NCBI GenBank assembly: GCA_046328525.1
Contig: JAXLWK010000003.1
Span: forward strand, 1-64,000
DNA from: JBDHWG01 sp046328525
GTDB taxonomy: Bacteria > Chloroflexota > Anaerolineae > Epilineales > JAHCIE01
Direction of reading: 5' to 3'
DNA: 64,000 nucleotides
Shown: piece by piece, positions 49,786-63,690 of the stretch
Position numbering within the stretch: the first letter of the stretch is position 1
Layout of the letters: each line of letters begins with the position of its first letter
Program-made: the position numbers and the translations under genes
Notes under the pieces: model-generated
Database searches by the model: none
What the model was told of the DNA's origin: nothing
The model's input: only the letters and a program-made list of their open reading frames with translations

Positions 49786-51803
49786 CTTCGAAGGCTGTTT
49801 CAGGCCAGGGAGTCGACTCTGCGGCGGCCAGTACTCGCCGACGCGGCATTATTGGATTCTTCAATGACCTGAGCCTCGGCTCGAAGCTGATGCTCGGTTT
49901 TGGCATCCTGGTGCTCGTGACGCTCTTCGGCGCACTCACCAGCTTTGTAGGCAGCCGCGTCGCCACGGCGAAGATTCAGATCACCGACGACGTGCGCGTG
50001 CCGGCGGCGTTGGGCGCGCTGGAAGCCCAGGCCAACCTGCTGCGCATGCTCGGCGACGTGCGCGGCTACCTCGCGCTGGGCGACCCGCTCGACCGCGCCT
50101 CGTACCGCAACTCGGCGGAGGCGTTCGACGCCAACCTGCGCAAGCTCACCGAGCTATCGCCGCGCCTGGACCCCGACAGCCAGACACGCATCCAGGAGTT
50201 GCAGACGCTCTACGCCCAGTGGGAAACCCTGCCCGACAAGCTGTTTGAGCTGCGCGACGACCAGCTCGACCGCGAGCCGGCGTACCGACTCCTGGCAACC
50301 CAGGGAACACAGCTCGCCGGCAGCGTCCTGATTGACATCAACCAGATGATCGAGCTGCAAGGGTCGCGCGAGCCGAGCCAGGATAACATGATCGGCCTGC
50401 AGGACATGGCCCAGTTCCAGGGGAGCTTCGCCGCGATGCTCTCCGCCCTGCGCGGCTACACGACGACGCGCAATCCGGCGTTCCGCGCCGAGTATGAGGC
50501 CAACGTGGCGCTCAACCTGGCGGCGCTCAACCGGCTCACAGGGCGGCGCAACAGCCTGTCGCCGACGCAACAAACGCTGCTCGACCGCATCAGCCAGAAC
50601 CACGCGGCCTTCCTGAAGCTGCCGGACCAGATTTTCGCCATTCTGGAGAGCGATGAGTGGCGGCAGGACCTCAAGCTGTTCACCACCCAGGCCGTGCCGC
50701 TGGCCGACCAGATGAAGAGCAAGCTCTACACCATGGTCACCGACCAGCAGTTCCTCCTGACGCGCGACCTGGGCGACGGACGCCAGAATCTCGTGCTGAC
50801 GAACAGCCTCATCGCCGTCGGCGGCGCGTTCGCCGTGGTGCTCGGCATATTCCTCGCGCTCATCTTCCGCTCCTCGATTGCCGGCCCGGTCCGCCGCCTC
50901 ACCGGTGTGGCCGAGCGCATCACCGGCGGCGACCTGGAGGCGTCGGCGCCCGTGGAGTCGCGGGATGAGATCGGTACGCTGGCAAATACCTTCAACACCA
51001 TGACCTCGCAGTTGCAGCGGACGCTGCGCCAGGTGACGCGCGAGAAGAAGCGCGCCGACGACCTGCTCAACGTAGTCATCCCCATCGGCGTGCAGCTCTC
51101 GGCTGAAAAGGACCTGGCGCGCCTCCTGGAGCGCATGGTCATGGATGCTATGACGTTCTGCCACGCCCGCACCGGCATCCTCTATCTTCGCACGGAAGAC
51201 AACTTCCTGCGCTACGTGATCCTGCGCTGCGAGGTCAACGACCTGTATGCCGGTGGAACAACGGGCGTGGCTGTGCCGTTCAAGTCGGTTCCGATTACCG
51301 ATCCCGCCTCAAGCCAGCCGAATACCGACAGCATGCCGGCGGCCGTGGTGACGTCGGGCGCGACGGTGAACATCGCCGACGGGCCGTCTACACGCGGGAG
51401 CGAGCGGGTAGAGATTCTCGATTTCAAGACCAAACTTGGCTTCGAGCCAATATCCATGCTGACCATCCCGCTGACCAACACGCAGCGCGAGGTGGTCGGT
51501 GTGCTGCAATTGGTGGATGCGCGGGACCCGGAGACGAACCAGATCGTGCCGTTCGACCGCAACCTCCAGCAGATGATGGAGTCGCTGTCGGCGCTGGCCG
51601 GTGTCGCCATGGACTCGTACCTGCGTGAGCAAGCCCTGCGCCAGGAAATCGAGCAGTTGCGCATCGAGATTGACGAGAGCAAGCGGCAGAAGCAGGTGAG
51701 CGAGATCGTCGATTCTGACTTCTTCCAGGACTTGCAGTCGAAGGCGCGCTCGCTCCGCACGCGCACGCGCCAGCCCGGCGGCACCGAGCCGACGCCGGGC
51801 TAG
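49782..51803 (+). CDS. Membrane sensor protein with HAMP and GAF domains, no output kinase
   Basis: A 673-residue protein. TM1 (LMLGFGILVLVTLFGAL) is followed by a helical extracytoplasmic sensor of about 270 residues, TM2 (LIAVGGAFAVVLGIFLALIF) and a HAMP domain (SSIAGPVRRLTGVAERITGG DLEA). A GAF domain spans about 440-600, and a C-terminal coiled coil (QEIEQLRIEIDESKRQKQV, DFFQDLQSKARSLRTR) ends the chain. There is no histidine kinase, cyclase or phosphatase domain. The start overlaps the binding-protein stop (ATGA); longer readings run inside that gene and are rejected. It probably signals by contact, for example with the kinase-phosphatase or cNMP-binding proteins of the operon, with the binding protein as periplasmic input. 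Confidence 0.88.
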   Translation: MTSKAVSGQGVDSAAASTRRRGIIGFFNDLSLGSKLMLGFGILVLVTLFGALTSFVGSRVATAKIQITDDVRVPAALGALEAQANLLRMLGDVRGYLALGDPLDRASYRNSAEAFDANLRKLTELSPRLDPDSQTRIQELQTLYAQWETLPDKLFELRDDQLDREPAYRLLATQGTQLAGSVLIDINQMIELQGSREPSQDNMIGLQDMAQFQGSFAAMLSALRGYTTTRNPAFRAEYEANVALNLAALNRLTGRRNSLSPTQQTLLDRISQNHAAFLKLPDQIFAILESDEWRQDLKLFTTQAVPLADQMKSKLYTMVTDQQFLLTRDLGDGRQNLVLTNSLIAVGGAFAVVLGIFLALIFRSSIAGPVRRLTGVAERITGGDLEASAPVESRDEIGTLANTFNTMTSQLQRTLRQVTREKKRADDLLNVVIPIGVQLSAEKDLARLLERMVMDAMTFCHARTGILYLRTEDNFLRYVILRCEVNDLYAGGTTGVAVPFKSVPITDPASSQPNTDSMPAAVVTSGATVNIADGPSTRGSERVEILDFKTKLGFEPISMLTIPLTNTQREVVGVLQLVDARDPETNQIVPFDRNLQQMMESLSALAGVAMDSYLREQALRQEIEQLRIEIDESKRQKQVSEIVDSDFFQDLQSKARSLRTRTRQPGGTEPTPG

Positions 51804-51909
51804 GCGCGATAACTGTAAGCGGCGCGTAATCTATTGAGGTAAGGCGGGCAGGGCCTCCCATCATCCAAAAGCGTGAACACATCAAGCGTTGGTAGAGAGG
51901 AGATCAACA

Positions 51910-52374
<465 letters not shown>

Positions 52375-52380
52375 GACCGA

Positions 52381-52444
52381 CGAGAGCCGACTGAAGTCGG
52401 CGCTACAGACGCACAATCGTAGCGCCGACCTCGGTCGGCTCTCG
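52381..52444. terminator. 26-bp inverted repeat, likely bidirectional terminator
   Basis: The left arm 52381-52406 (CGAGAGCCGACTGAAGTCGG then CGCTAC) and right arm 52419-52444 pair over 26 positions with two mismatches, around a 12-nt loop. It sits exactly between two convergent genes. It is the longest copy of the GACTNNAGTC repeat family in the window. Termination is inferred from position. Confidence 0.7.
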
Positions 52445-52448
52445 CCGT

Positions 52449-54110
<1,662 letters not shown>

Positions 54111-54249
54111 AACGACACCTCCTCGTTGAATAGGTGCTGGCCGGAACACATCCTGTTCGCCCCGATCTCGCGGGTGGCGTGAGTATATCGCAAAGCCGAC
54201 AGGACGGCAAGCGTTGTGCTGTCGAGAGGCCGTGCCGTGGGGGCATAGG

Positions 54250-55143
54250 TTACGGCAGCGGCTTGCCGCCGGTCACGCCGACGACCTCGCCGTTAACGTA
54301 GCTGGACTCCTGCGACGCCAGGAAGACGTAGACCGGCGCAAGCTCGGCGGGCTGCGCCGGGCGGCCCATCGGCGAGTCCTTCCCGAACTTGGACGACTGC
54401 TGCTCCGGCATCGTGGACACGATGAGCGGCGTCCAGACTGGCCCAGGCGCGACAGCGTTCACGCGGATGCCCTTCTCGATAAGCTCCTGCGCCAACCCTT
54501 TGGTGAAGGTCACGATCGCGCCCTTGGTGGAGGCGTAGGGCAGCAGGGCGGGCGTGGGGTTATAGGCCTGAATGGACGCGGTGTTGATGATCACACTGCC
54601 CGGCTTCAGGTGGGGCAGGGCCGCTTTGACCAGATAGAACATCGCCAGGATATTAGCGCCGAAGGTGTGCTGGATTTCCGCGTCGGAGAACTCCAGGAGG
54701 CTCTCGCGCGACATCTGATAGGCGGCGTTGTTGACCAGGATATCCAGCCGGCCAAATTCCCTGACGGCGCGCTCCACAATCTGCTGGCAGTGCGTCGGGT
54801 CGCTGATATCACCCGCGACCGCGACGGCCTTGCGGCCGGCCGCCTCGACCACGCGGCACGTTTCCTGCGCGTCCTTGTCCTCGTTCAGGTACGAAACGAG
54901 GACATCGGCGCCCTCGCGGGCGAAGGCGAGCGCAACGGCGCGGCCGATGCCGCTGTCGCCGCCCGTGATGACGGCGGCGCGGCCGGTCAGCCGGCCGGAG
55001 CCTTTGTAGGACTGCTCGCCGAAATCGGGCTGGGGCCGCATCTCGGACTCGCGGCCCGGGTATTGCTGCTTCTGCTCGGGGAACGGCGGCTTCTGCGGTT
55101 CTTGCTGCCTGGGGTCTTTCTGTTGTGTCTGCTGGCTGCTCAT
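54250..55143 (-). CDS. SDR-family oxidoreductase (general-stress YdaD/YhdG type)
   Basis: A 297-residue short-chain dehydrogenase/reductase. A hydrophilic, Gln/Pro-rich N-terminal extension of about 50 residues (SSQQTQQKDPRQQEPQKPP) precedes the Rossmann domain: VITGGDSGIGRAVALAFARE (cofactor), DILVNNAAYQ, INTASIQAYNP (Ser) and YASTKGA (Tyr and Lys). This extension plus TGGDSGIGR is typical of stress-induced SDRs. AGGAGAAGGAAAAGA precedes the ATG. Substrate unknown. Confidence 0.9.
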   Translation of the reverse strand: MSSQQTQQKDPRQQEPQKPPFPEQKQQYPGRESEMRPQPDFGEQSYKGSGRLTGRAAVITGGDSGIGRAVALAFAREGADVLVSYLNEDKDAQETCRVVEAAGRKAVAVAGDISDPTHCQQIVERAVREFGRLDILVNNAAYQMSRESLLEFSDAEIQHTFGANILAMFYLVKAALPHLKPGSVIINTASIQAYNPTPALLPYASTKGAIVTFTKGLAQELIEKGIRVNAVAPGPVWTPLIVSTMPEQQSSKFGKDSPMGRPAQPAELAPVYVFLASQESSYVNGEVVGVTGGKPLP

Positions 55144-55346
55144 TCTTTTCCTTCTCCTGCGTGACTATCTAGGGACGTGTTTCGAGCCTTTGCGTTTCAC
55201 ACGGCAAGGCGTATTCCGACGCCATAACTTAGCAAGAAACGGTCCTTACGCAGCAAGGCTGAGTGGCGCTTTGCCCAAAATCTCGTATCATACCCATCAG
55301 ACAATGCCGCGATTTGCGCGACCGAATTCGGAGGAGTGTGACGGCT

Positions 55347-58691
<3,345 letters not shown>

Positions 58692-58761
58692 GGGCGTGGC
58701 TTTGTGGTAGAATTCAGGTGTTCTACATATCACGTTCACCCATGGATCGAAGGAGAGCCTC

Positions 58762-59172
58762 GTGAGCGGCTCACGCGCGTCAACGCGACGCCTCAACATT
58801 CTCAGCCCCGTGCTGTATGTCCTCGCCGCCATCAGCGTGTTGTTCGGCGTGTTCGTTTTGCTCGCCATGCTGAGCATATCCGCCAACCTGGGCGGCTTTG
58901 TGCCGCTCATTTCGGGCTTTGGTGGCCCGCTCGGCGACGCGGTTGCGGGCTACGTGCAAGCGTTCCTGAACTTCATCGCCGCCATGACGTTTCTACTGCT
59001 TCTGGTGATCGGCGTTACCCTATTCATCCAGGCGCGCCTGGTCAGCCGCTGGCAGGACATGGACGCGCGCGTCGAGGCGCTGGAGCGCCGTCTCGCCGAT
59101 AGCCCAGCGCCGCCGCGCCCGCGCGCGCCTGTCGGCGGCGCTGGGTCGGACACAGCCTCAGATCGTAGATGA
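58762..59172 (+). CDS. Small two-TM membrane protein with C-terminal coiled coil
   Basis: A 136-residue protein starting with GTG after GAAGGAGAGCCTC. Hydrophobic segments ILSPVLYVLAAISVLFGVFV and FIAAMTFLLLLVIGVTLFIQ flank a Gly-rich loop. A short charged helix, WQDMDARVEALERRLAD, and a Pro-rich tail follow. It ends with ATGA overlap to the PAP2 gene, so the two are co-translated and may act together at the membrane. No family is recognised. Confidence 0.78.
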   Translation: MSGSRASTRRLNILSPVLYVLAAISVLFGVFVLLAMLSISANLGGFVPLISGFGGPLGDAVAGYVQAFLNFIAAMTFLLLLVIGVTLFIQARLVSRWQDMDARVEALERRLADSPAPPRPRAPVGGAGSDTASDRR

Positions 59173-60101
59173 GGGGCAGGAGGGTCGCTGCGCTCGTCTT
59201 GCTGGCCGCCGCCTTCGCCGCGGCGGCCGTCTTGACTTACCTGCTCTTTGTCCAGACGGCGGCCGGCCAATGGCTCGACAATGCCATGCTCGGCGGCCGC
59301 CTGAGCAACTCGCCCGACGCCATTGACGATAGCCTGGACGTCCTCTCCGCCGTCAGCGTCAGCCGCCTGGCCCTCGTGGGGCTGGTCGTCGTGGTCATCG
59401 CGGCCGTCCAGCGGCGTTTCGTCCTGGCCGTCGGCGCGGTGGTCATGATCCTGGCCGCCAACGTAACGACTCAGGTTCTCAAGCACTGGATTCTCGAGCG
59501 GCCGCAGCTGATGGGCGTGACCGACCCCTTCGGCTACCGCAACAGCCTGCCGAGCGGTCACGCCACGCTGTTCATGTCGCTGGCGCTCGCCCTGGTCCTG
59601 GTCACGCCGCCGCGCTATCGCGGGCTGGTGGCGATCCTCGCTGGCGCGTATGCCCTCTATAGCGGCACGGCCACGATTACCGTCGGCTGGCACCGGCCGA
59701 GCGATGTCGTGACCGCCTACCTGGTCGCGGGCTTCTGGACGGCGCTCGCGGCGGCCGTGGTGGTGTTGTGGCGTGGGTTCGACGTGGACGCGGCGACGTG
59801 GGGCGTCGAAGGCTGGCGTTGGCCCGTCTCCGCCGCCGCCCTGCTCGGCGCACTCGGCGCCGCCGGCGTCGTGATCTCCATCGTCGGGATCGGTGTGACC
59901 GGGGTCATGCTCGTCGGGGGCGGGCGCAACATTCGCAGTGGTGACTTTGGGTGGGCCTACACGACCGGCCGGCTGGCGAGCGTCGGGTTGGGGCTGTTGG
60001 TGCTGGCGGGGATTCTCTACACCTTGCGCCGCCTGCGCCTGGAGCAGGGGCGGCGCCGGCGGCTGCCGTTTGTCACGCCTGTGGCCCGTCGGAGAGATTA
60101 G
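59169..60101 (+). CDS. PAP2-family membrane phosphatase
   Basis: A 310-residue PAP2-superfamily membrane protein. Catalytic motifs: LKHWILERPQ (K..RP), SLPSGHATLFMSL and GTATITVGWHRPSDV (the last usually SRxxxxxHxxxD, here without the initial SR). TM segments surround them, with two more near the C-terminus. It overlaps the preceding small membrane protein gene by 4 nt. It probably acts on a lipid phosphate; undecaprenyl pyrophosphate is a common substrate of the family. Confidence 0.87.
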   Translation: MRGRRVAALVLLAAAFAAAAVLTYLLFVQTAAGQWLDNAMLGGRLSNSPDAIDDSLDVLSAVSVSRLALVGLVVVVIAAVQRRFVLAVGAVVMILAANVTTQVLKHWILERPQLMGVTDPFGYRNSLPSGHATLFMSLALALVLVTPPRYRGLVAILAGAYALYSGTATITVGWHRPSDVVTAYLVAGFWTALAAAVVVLWRGFDVDAATWGVEGWRWPVSAAALLGALGAAGVVISIVGIGVTGVMLVGGGRNIRSGDFGWAYTTGRLASVGLGLLVLAGILYTLRRLRLEQGRRRRLPFVTPVARRRD

Positions 60102-60114
60102 CGATTTTTTGGAT

Positions 60115-60136
60115 GTAGTAGCGACTTCCAGTCGCT
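60115..60136. repeat. GACT-NN-AGTC palindromic repeat
   Basis: AGCGACTTCCAGTCGCT inside GTAGTAGCGACTTCCAGTCG; the following GCTCTGGCGGCC is shared with the copy at 27623. It lies just after the PAP2 gene. Confidence 0.65.
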
Positions 60137-60168
60137 CTGGCGGCCATAGCTTGTGAGCGCGGACAGAC

Positions 60169-60219
60169 GCCTGGCACTCAAGTGCCAGGCTAAACGAACG
60201 AAGCCCCCTTCAGGGGGCT
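60169..60219. repeat. Two adjacent perfect hairpins
   Basis: GCCTGGCACT-CA-AGTGCCAGGC (60169-60190), then AGCCCCC-TTCA-GGGGGCT (60202-60219). Both are perfect stems of 10 and 7 bp. They lead directly into the repeat that is the uninterrupted paralogue of the IS insertion site. Confidence 0.75.
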
Positions 60220-60222
60220 GCT

Positions 60223-60258
60223 CTCTTTGGGGTGCGGGGGCGGAACGCCCCTGCTGCG
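60223..60258. repeat. Uninterrupted copy of the repeat that the IS4 element entered
   Basis: Positions 60223-60250 are identical to the 28 bases left of the IS (12361-12388), and CTGCTGCG (60251-60258) is identical to the sequence right of the duplication (13887-13894). GGGCGGAACGCCC occurs once here and twice around the IS. The similarity continues loosely to GGCGACGACGC near 60271. Confidence 0.85.
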
Positions 60259-60303
60259 GTGGCGACGGCCGGCGACGACGCGGCCCAAAACAACGTCTAT
60301 AGC

Positions 60304-60349
60304 AGGGTCAGCGAAGCGATCTCCCGATGGGGAGCGCTTCGCTGACCCT
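60304..60349. terminator. 15-bp perfect hairpin between convergent genes
   Basis: AGGGTCAGCGAAGCG (60304-60318) and CGCTTCGCTGACCCT (60335-60349) are exact complements; the loop itself can pair CTCCC with GGGAG. It lies 33 bp after the end of the minus-strand BNR gene. No T-run is present; the terminator role is inferred. Confidence 0.6.
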
Positions 60350-60381
60350 CGCAATAACGGGAATGTGGCAGTCGCGCTTCG

Positions 60382-63300
60382 CTATGCCGCGCTGGCGGCC
60401 TTGGGGGTGATGGCGGAGACCTGGGACTCGGCGATCAGTCGGTTCAGGGCGGCCAGGTCCTGCTCCTTGAGCGCCGCGAATTCCGCCAGCACGGCGTCAA
60501 TCTCGCCGGATAGCTCGTCGAACACCTGGTACGCGGCATCCGTCGGACGGTAGTCGCCCAGGCCGACCGCGAAGGGCAGCTCCATAAGCTGGTTGAGCAG
60601 CCGCGAGCCGTGGTCGTTGATCTTCCACGGCGCTTTGATGTCGGGCCATAGCAGCTTCTTCTCGACATCCAGAGCCTTGTCGCTGAGCGCACCGGCGTTC
60701 GAAGCGATGGCCTCACCGTTGGGCAGACCGGCGGCGCGGTCCTTCCACGCGCCGAGCTGTGCCCGCAGATCGCGCATCTGGTTGAGCGCCGCGACCGTTT
60801 CGTTGAGCTTGTGGTAGATACGCATCTGGAGGTCGAACTGCGCCTGGAGGTCCTCCTGGCTCGACGTCACGTTCGGCTCCTTGACGATCTCGATCGGCTG
60901 CGTGGCGCTGAAATCGCTGACGGTCAGGGTCACGCTGTAGGTTCCGGGCGCGACCACCGGCCCGGGGATAGTGGCCTGGGCGGCCAGGTCGTCCCCCACG
61001 ATCTTGGTGAGCGGCGTCACGGTCATGTCCCAGACGAAGCGGTTCCAGCCCGACTCTGCGGGGGCGCGAAGCTCCTTCGTCTTGCCCTCGGCGCGCTCCT
61101 TCTCGTCCAGGCTCCTGACCTCGCGGATCACGTTGCCCTGGCTGTCCTTGAACGTCAGGGTCAGGGGCGCCTCCGGCGCGGCGTCCAGGTGGTAGCCGAC
61201 GACGACGCCCACCGGCGGGTTGTCGCCCGCGTCAATGAAGCGCCGCCTCACCGCGCCCTCCGGCGTCTTGACGACGGTGTAGGCCGCGCCGACCGCGCCG
61301 AGGTAGTTCTTTGCGCCGACGATCATGCTCGACCAGTCAATCCCGGGCGAGAGGCGCAGGGCCACACCGGGCTTGAGGAGCTGGACGCCCTGGGACGCGG
61401 CGCCGGCCGCCTGGCGCAGCGCCGTCAGGTCGTCGAGGATCCAGAACGCGCGGCCGTGGGTCGCTGCGATCAGATCGTTGTTCTTGATGAGCAGGTCATG
61501 CACTGGCGCGACGGGCAGATTCATCTGGAATCGCTGCCAGTTGGCCCCATCGTCGAAGGACACGTACAGCCCCGTCTCCGTCCCCAGGTACAGCAGCCCC
61601 CGCCGCGTCGGATCCTCACGGATCACGCGCGGGAAGTCGTCGTCGGGCAATCCGTTGGTGATGCTCTGCCACGTCTGGCCGTAGTCGTTGGTCTTGTAGA
61701 CGTAGGGGCGATAGTCGTCGAGTTTGTAGCGATAGGCGGCGATGTAGGCGGTCGCCGGGTCGTGGGGCGACAGCTCCAGGCCGCTGATGGTAGACCACTC
61801 TGGCAGGTCGGGCGGGGTGATGTTGGACCACCACGCGCCGCCGTCGCGGGTGATGTGAACGAGGCCGTCGTCGGTGCCGGCCCACAGGACGCCCGGCGCG
61901 TGGGACGACTCGGCCAGGGCGAAGACGAGTGCGTACGTCTCCGCGCCAATCGCGTCCAGGTTGACCGGGCCGCCGGTGGGCTGGAGGGTGTTGGGGTCGG
62001 CGCGGGAGAGGTCGAGGCTAATGGGCTGCCAGGACTGGCCCTCGTTGGTGGACTTGAAGACGATGTTGCCGCCGATGTAGAGGGTGTTGGGGTCGTGGGG
62101 CGAGATGATGATCGGGTACGTCCAGTGGAAGCGGTACTTCTCCTCGCTCGCGCCATAGCCGCGCATCTCGCGCGGCCAGGTGGTGATGAGGCGGATTTGC
62201 CTGGTGCGGTGGTCGTAGCGCTGGAGGGAGTTGCCGCCGCCGGGCGAGCTGCCGATCGCGCCGACGTAGACGATGTTGGGGTCGTCGGGGCGGACGGCGA
62301 TGTAGCCGCTCTCGCCGGTGCCGGCGATGTAGCAGTCGCCCCACGGAATTGCGCCAAAGGCGCCGCGGCTCGGCACGGCGATGCTCGTGTTGTCCTGCTG
62401 CGTGCCGTAGACGTAGTACGGCTCGCGGGTGTCGGCGGCAACGTGGTAGAACTGGGCGGTCGGCTGATTGTAGATGGTGGACCAGGAGGCCGCGCCGTTG
62501 TAGGAGACGTTGGCGCCGCCGTCGTTGCCCTGGATCATGCGCTGCGGGTTCTTCGGGTCAATCCACAGGTCGTGGTTGTCGCCGTGGGGCGTGTCAATGT
62601 CGCTGAACGTCTTGCCGCCGTCGGTGGATTTCCAGAACTGGAGGTTGTTGACGTACACCGTGTCGCCGTCCTGCGGATCGGCGGTGAGGTGCATGTAGTA
62701 CCAGGCGCGGGAGATCAGGCGGAAATCGTCGTTGACCTGCTGCCACGTGTCGCCGTAGTCGTCGGAACGGTAGAGGCCGCCGGCCTCCTTGTGCTGGACG
62801 AGAGCCCAGATGCAGCCGGGACGCGCCGGCGACGCTGCGACGCCGATCTTGCCCTTGATGCCCTTGGGCAGACCCTTGTTGTCCGAGATGTCGCTCCACG
62901 TCTCGCCGCCGTCGGTCGAGCGCCACAGGCCGCTGTCCGGGCCGCCGGACGAGATCATCCACGGGCTGCGGTACGCCTCCCAGATCGCCGCGTACAGAAT
63001 GCGCGGGTTTGTCTCGTCGAGGGTGAGGTCCACCGCGCCGGCCTTGTCGCTCTTGTACAGCGTCAGCCGCCACGTCTCGCCGCCGTCGGTGGACTTGTAC
63101 ACCCCGCGCTCGGCGTTGGCGCCGAAGGCGTGGCCGAAGGCGGCGACGTAGACGATGTCCGGGTTCTGGGGGTGGACGCGGATCTTGCCGATGTGGCGCG
63201 TGTCGGCCAGGCCCATGTGCCGCCACGTCTTGCCGGCGTCGGTGGACTTGTACACGCCGTCGCCGTGGGACACGTCAATGCGGATGGTGGTCTCGCCCAT

Positions 63301-63555
63301 GCCGGCGTAGATCACATTCGAGTCGGACGGCGCGACGGCCAGCGCCCCGACGGACGACGTTTTCAGGAAGCCGTCGGAGACGCACTCCCAGTACTGCCCG
63401 CCGTCGGTGGTCTTCCAGATGCCACCGGCGACGCCGCCGAAGTAGAACACGGTCGGGTTCTGGTAGTCACCGGCGACGGCGACGACGCGGCCGCCGCGGA
63501 ATGGGCCGATGCAGCGCCATTCGAGCAGGCCCTTGAAATCGGACTCGTTGGGCAT
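60382..63555 (-). CDS. BNR/sortilin (VPS10)-like repeat protein
   Basis: A 1057-residue protein with multiple BNR/Asp-box blades: KTTDGGQYWECV, KSTDAGKTWRHM, KSTDGGETWRLT, RSTDGGETWSDI, RSDDYGDTWQQV, KSTDGGKTFSDI, KSTNEGQSWQPI, KTNDYGQTWQSI and SFDDGANWQRF. These form sortilin/VPS10-like ten-blade or twin beta-propellers. A C-terminal part of about 300 residues (FKDSQGNVIREVRSLDEKER, a beta-sandwich, then helices) is common in this family of exported 'glycosyl hydrolase'-annotated proteins. No signal peptide is visible at MPNESDFKGLLEWRCIG, so localisation is uncertain. AGGAGAGATCAG precedes the ATG. No catalytic residues are apparent. Confidence 0.87.
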   Translation of the reverse strand: MPNESDFKGLLEWRCIGPFRGGRVVAVAGDYQNPTVFYFGGVAGGIWKTTDGGQYWECVSDGFLKTSSVGALAVAPSDSNVIYAGMGETTIRIDVSHGDGVYKSTDAGKTWRHMGLADTRHIGKIRVHPQNPDIVYVAAFGHAFGANAERGVYKSTDGGETWRLTLYKSDKAGAVDLTLDETNPRILYAAIWEAYRSPWMISSGGPDSGLWRSTDGGETWSDISDNKGLPKGIKGKIGVAASPARPGCIWALVQHKEAGGLYRSDDYGDTWQQVNDDFRLISRAWYYMHLTADPQDGDTVYVNNLQFWKSTDGGKTFSDIDTPHGDNHDLWIDPKNPQRMIQGNDGGANVSYNGAASWSTIYNQPTAQFYHVAADTREPYYVYGTQQDNTSIAVPSRGAFGAIPWGDCYIAGTGESGYIAVRPDDPNIVYVGAIGSSPGGGNSLQRYDHRTRQIRLITTWPREMRGYGASEEKYRFHWTYPIIISPHDPNTLYIGGNIVFKSTNEGQSWQPISLDLSRADPNTLQPTGGPVNLDAIGAETYALVFALAESSHAPGVLWAGTDDGLVHITRDGGAWWSNITPPDLPEWSTISGLELSPHDPATAYIAAYRYKLDDYRPYVYKTNDYGQTWQSITNGLPDDDFPRVIREDPTRRGLLYLGTETGLYVSFDDGANWQRFQMNLPVAPVHDLLIKNNDLIAATHGRAFWILDDLTALRQAAGAASQGVQLLKPGVALRLSPGIDWSSMIVGAKNYLGAVGAAYTVVKTPEGAVRRRFIDAGDNPPVGVVVGYHLDAAPEAPLTLTFKDSQGNVIREVRSLDEKERAEGKTKELRAPAESGWNRFVWDMTVTPLTKIVGDDLAAQATIPGPVVAPGTYSVTLTVSDFSATQPIEIVKEPNVTSSQEDLQAQFDLQMRIYHKLNETVAALNQMRDLRAQLGAWKDRAAGLPNGEAIASNAGALSDKALDVEKKLLWPDIKAPWKINDHGSRLLNQLMELPFAVGLGDYRPTDAAYQVFDELSGEIDAVLAEFAALKEQDLAALNRLIAESQVSAITPKAASAA

Positions 63556-63629
63556 CTGATCTCTCCTGTCATGTCAGTGGGTGCCTGGCATTCTAGCCGG
63601 TGATGGCAAGATGAGCAAGTTTTCGAGGC

Positions 63630-63658
63630 TTTCCGTTTGCGCGGCGGCTGAGTATACT
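63630..63658 (+). promoter_or_regulatory. Promoter-like sequence before the aldehyde dehydrogenase
   Basis: TTTCCG (63630-63635), 17 bp, TATACT (63653-63658). The -10 is inside GAGTATACTGAG, the same 12-mer as upstream of the gene at 9523. The -35 match is weak. Confidence 0.45.
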
Positions 63659-63690
63659 GAGGGACAACATACAGGAATCAGGAGGGCATT

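Noticed and set aside
60811..63603. 930-residue open frame on the plus strand opposite the BNR protein
   Set aside because: It is a shadow of the high-GC BNR gene: Val/Arg/Gly-rich, with no recognisable domain, while the minus strand has clear repeated blades and a ribosome binding site.
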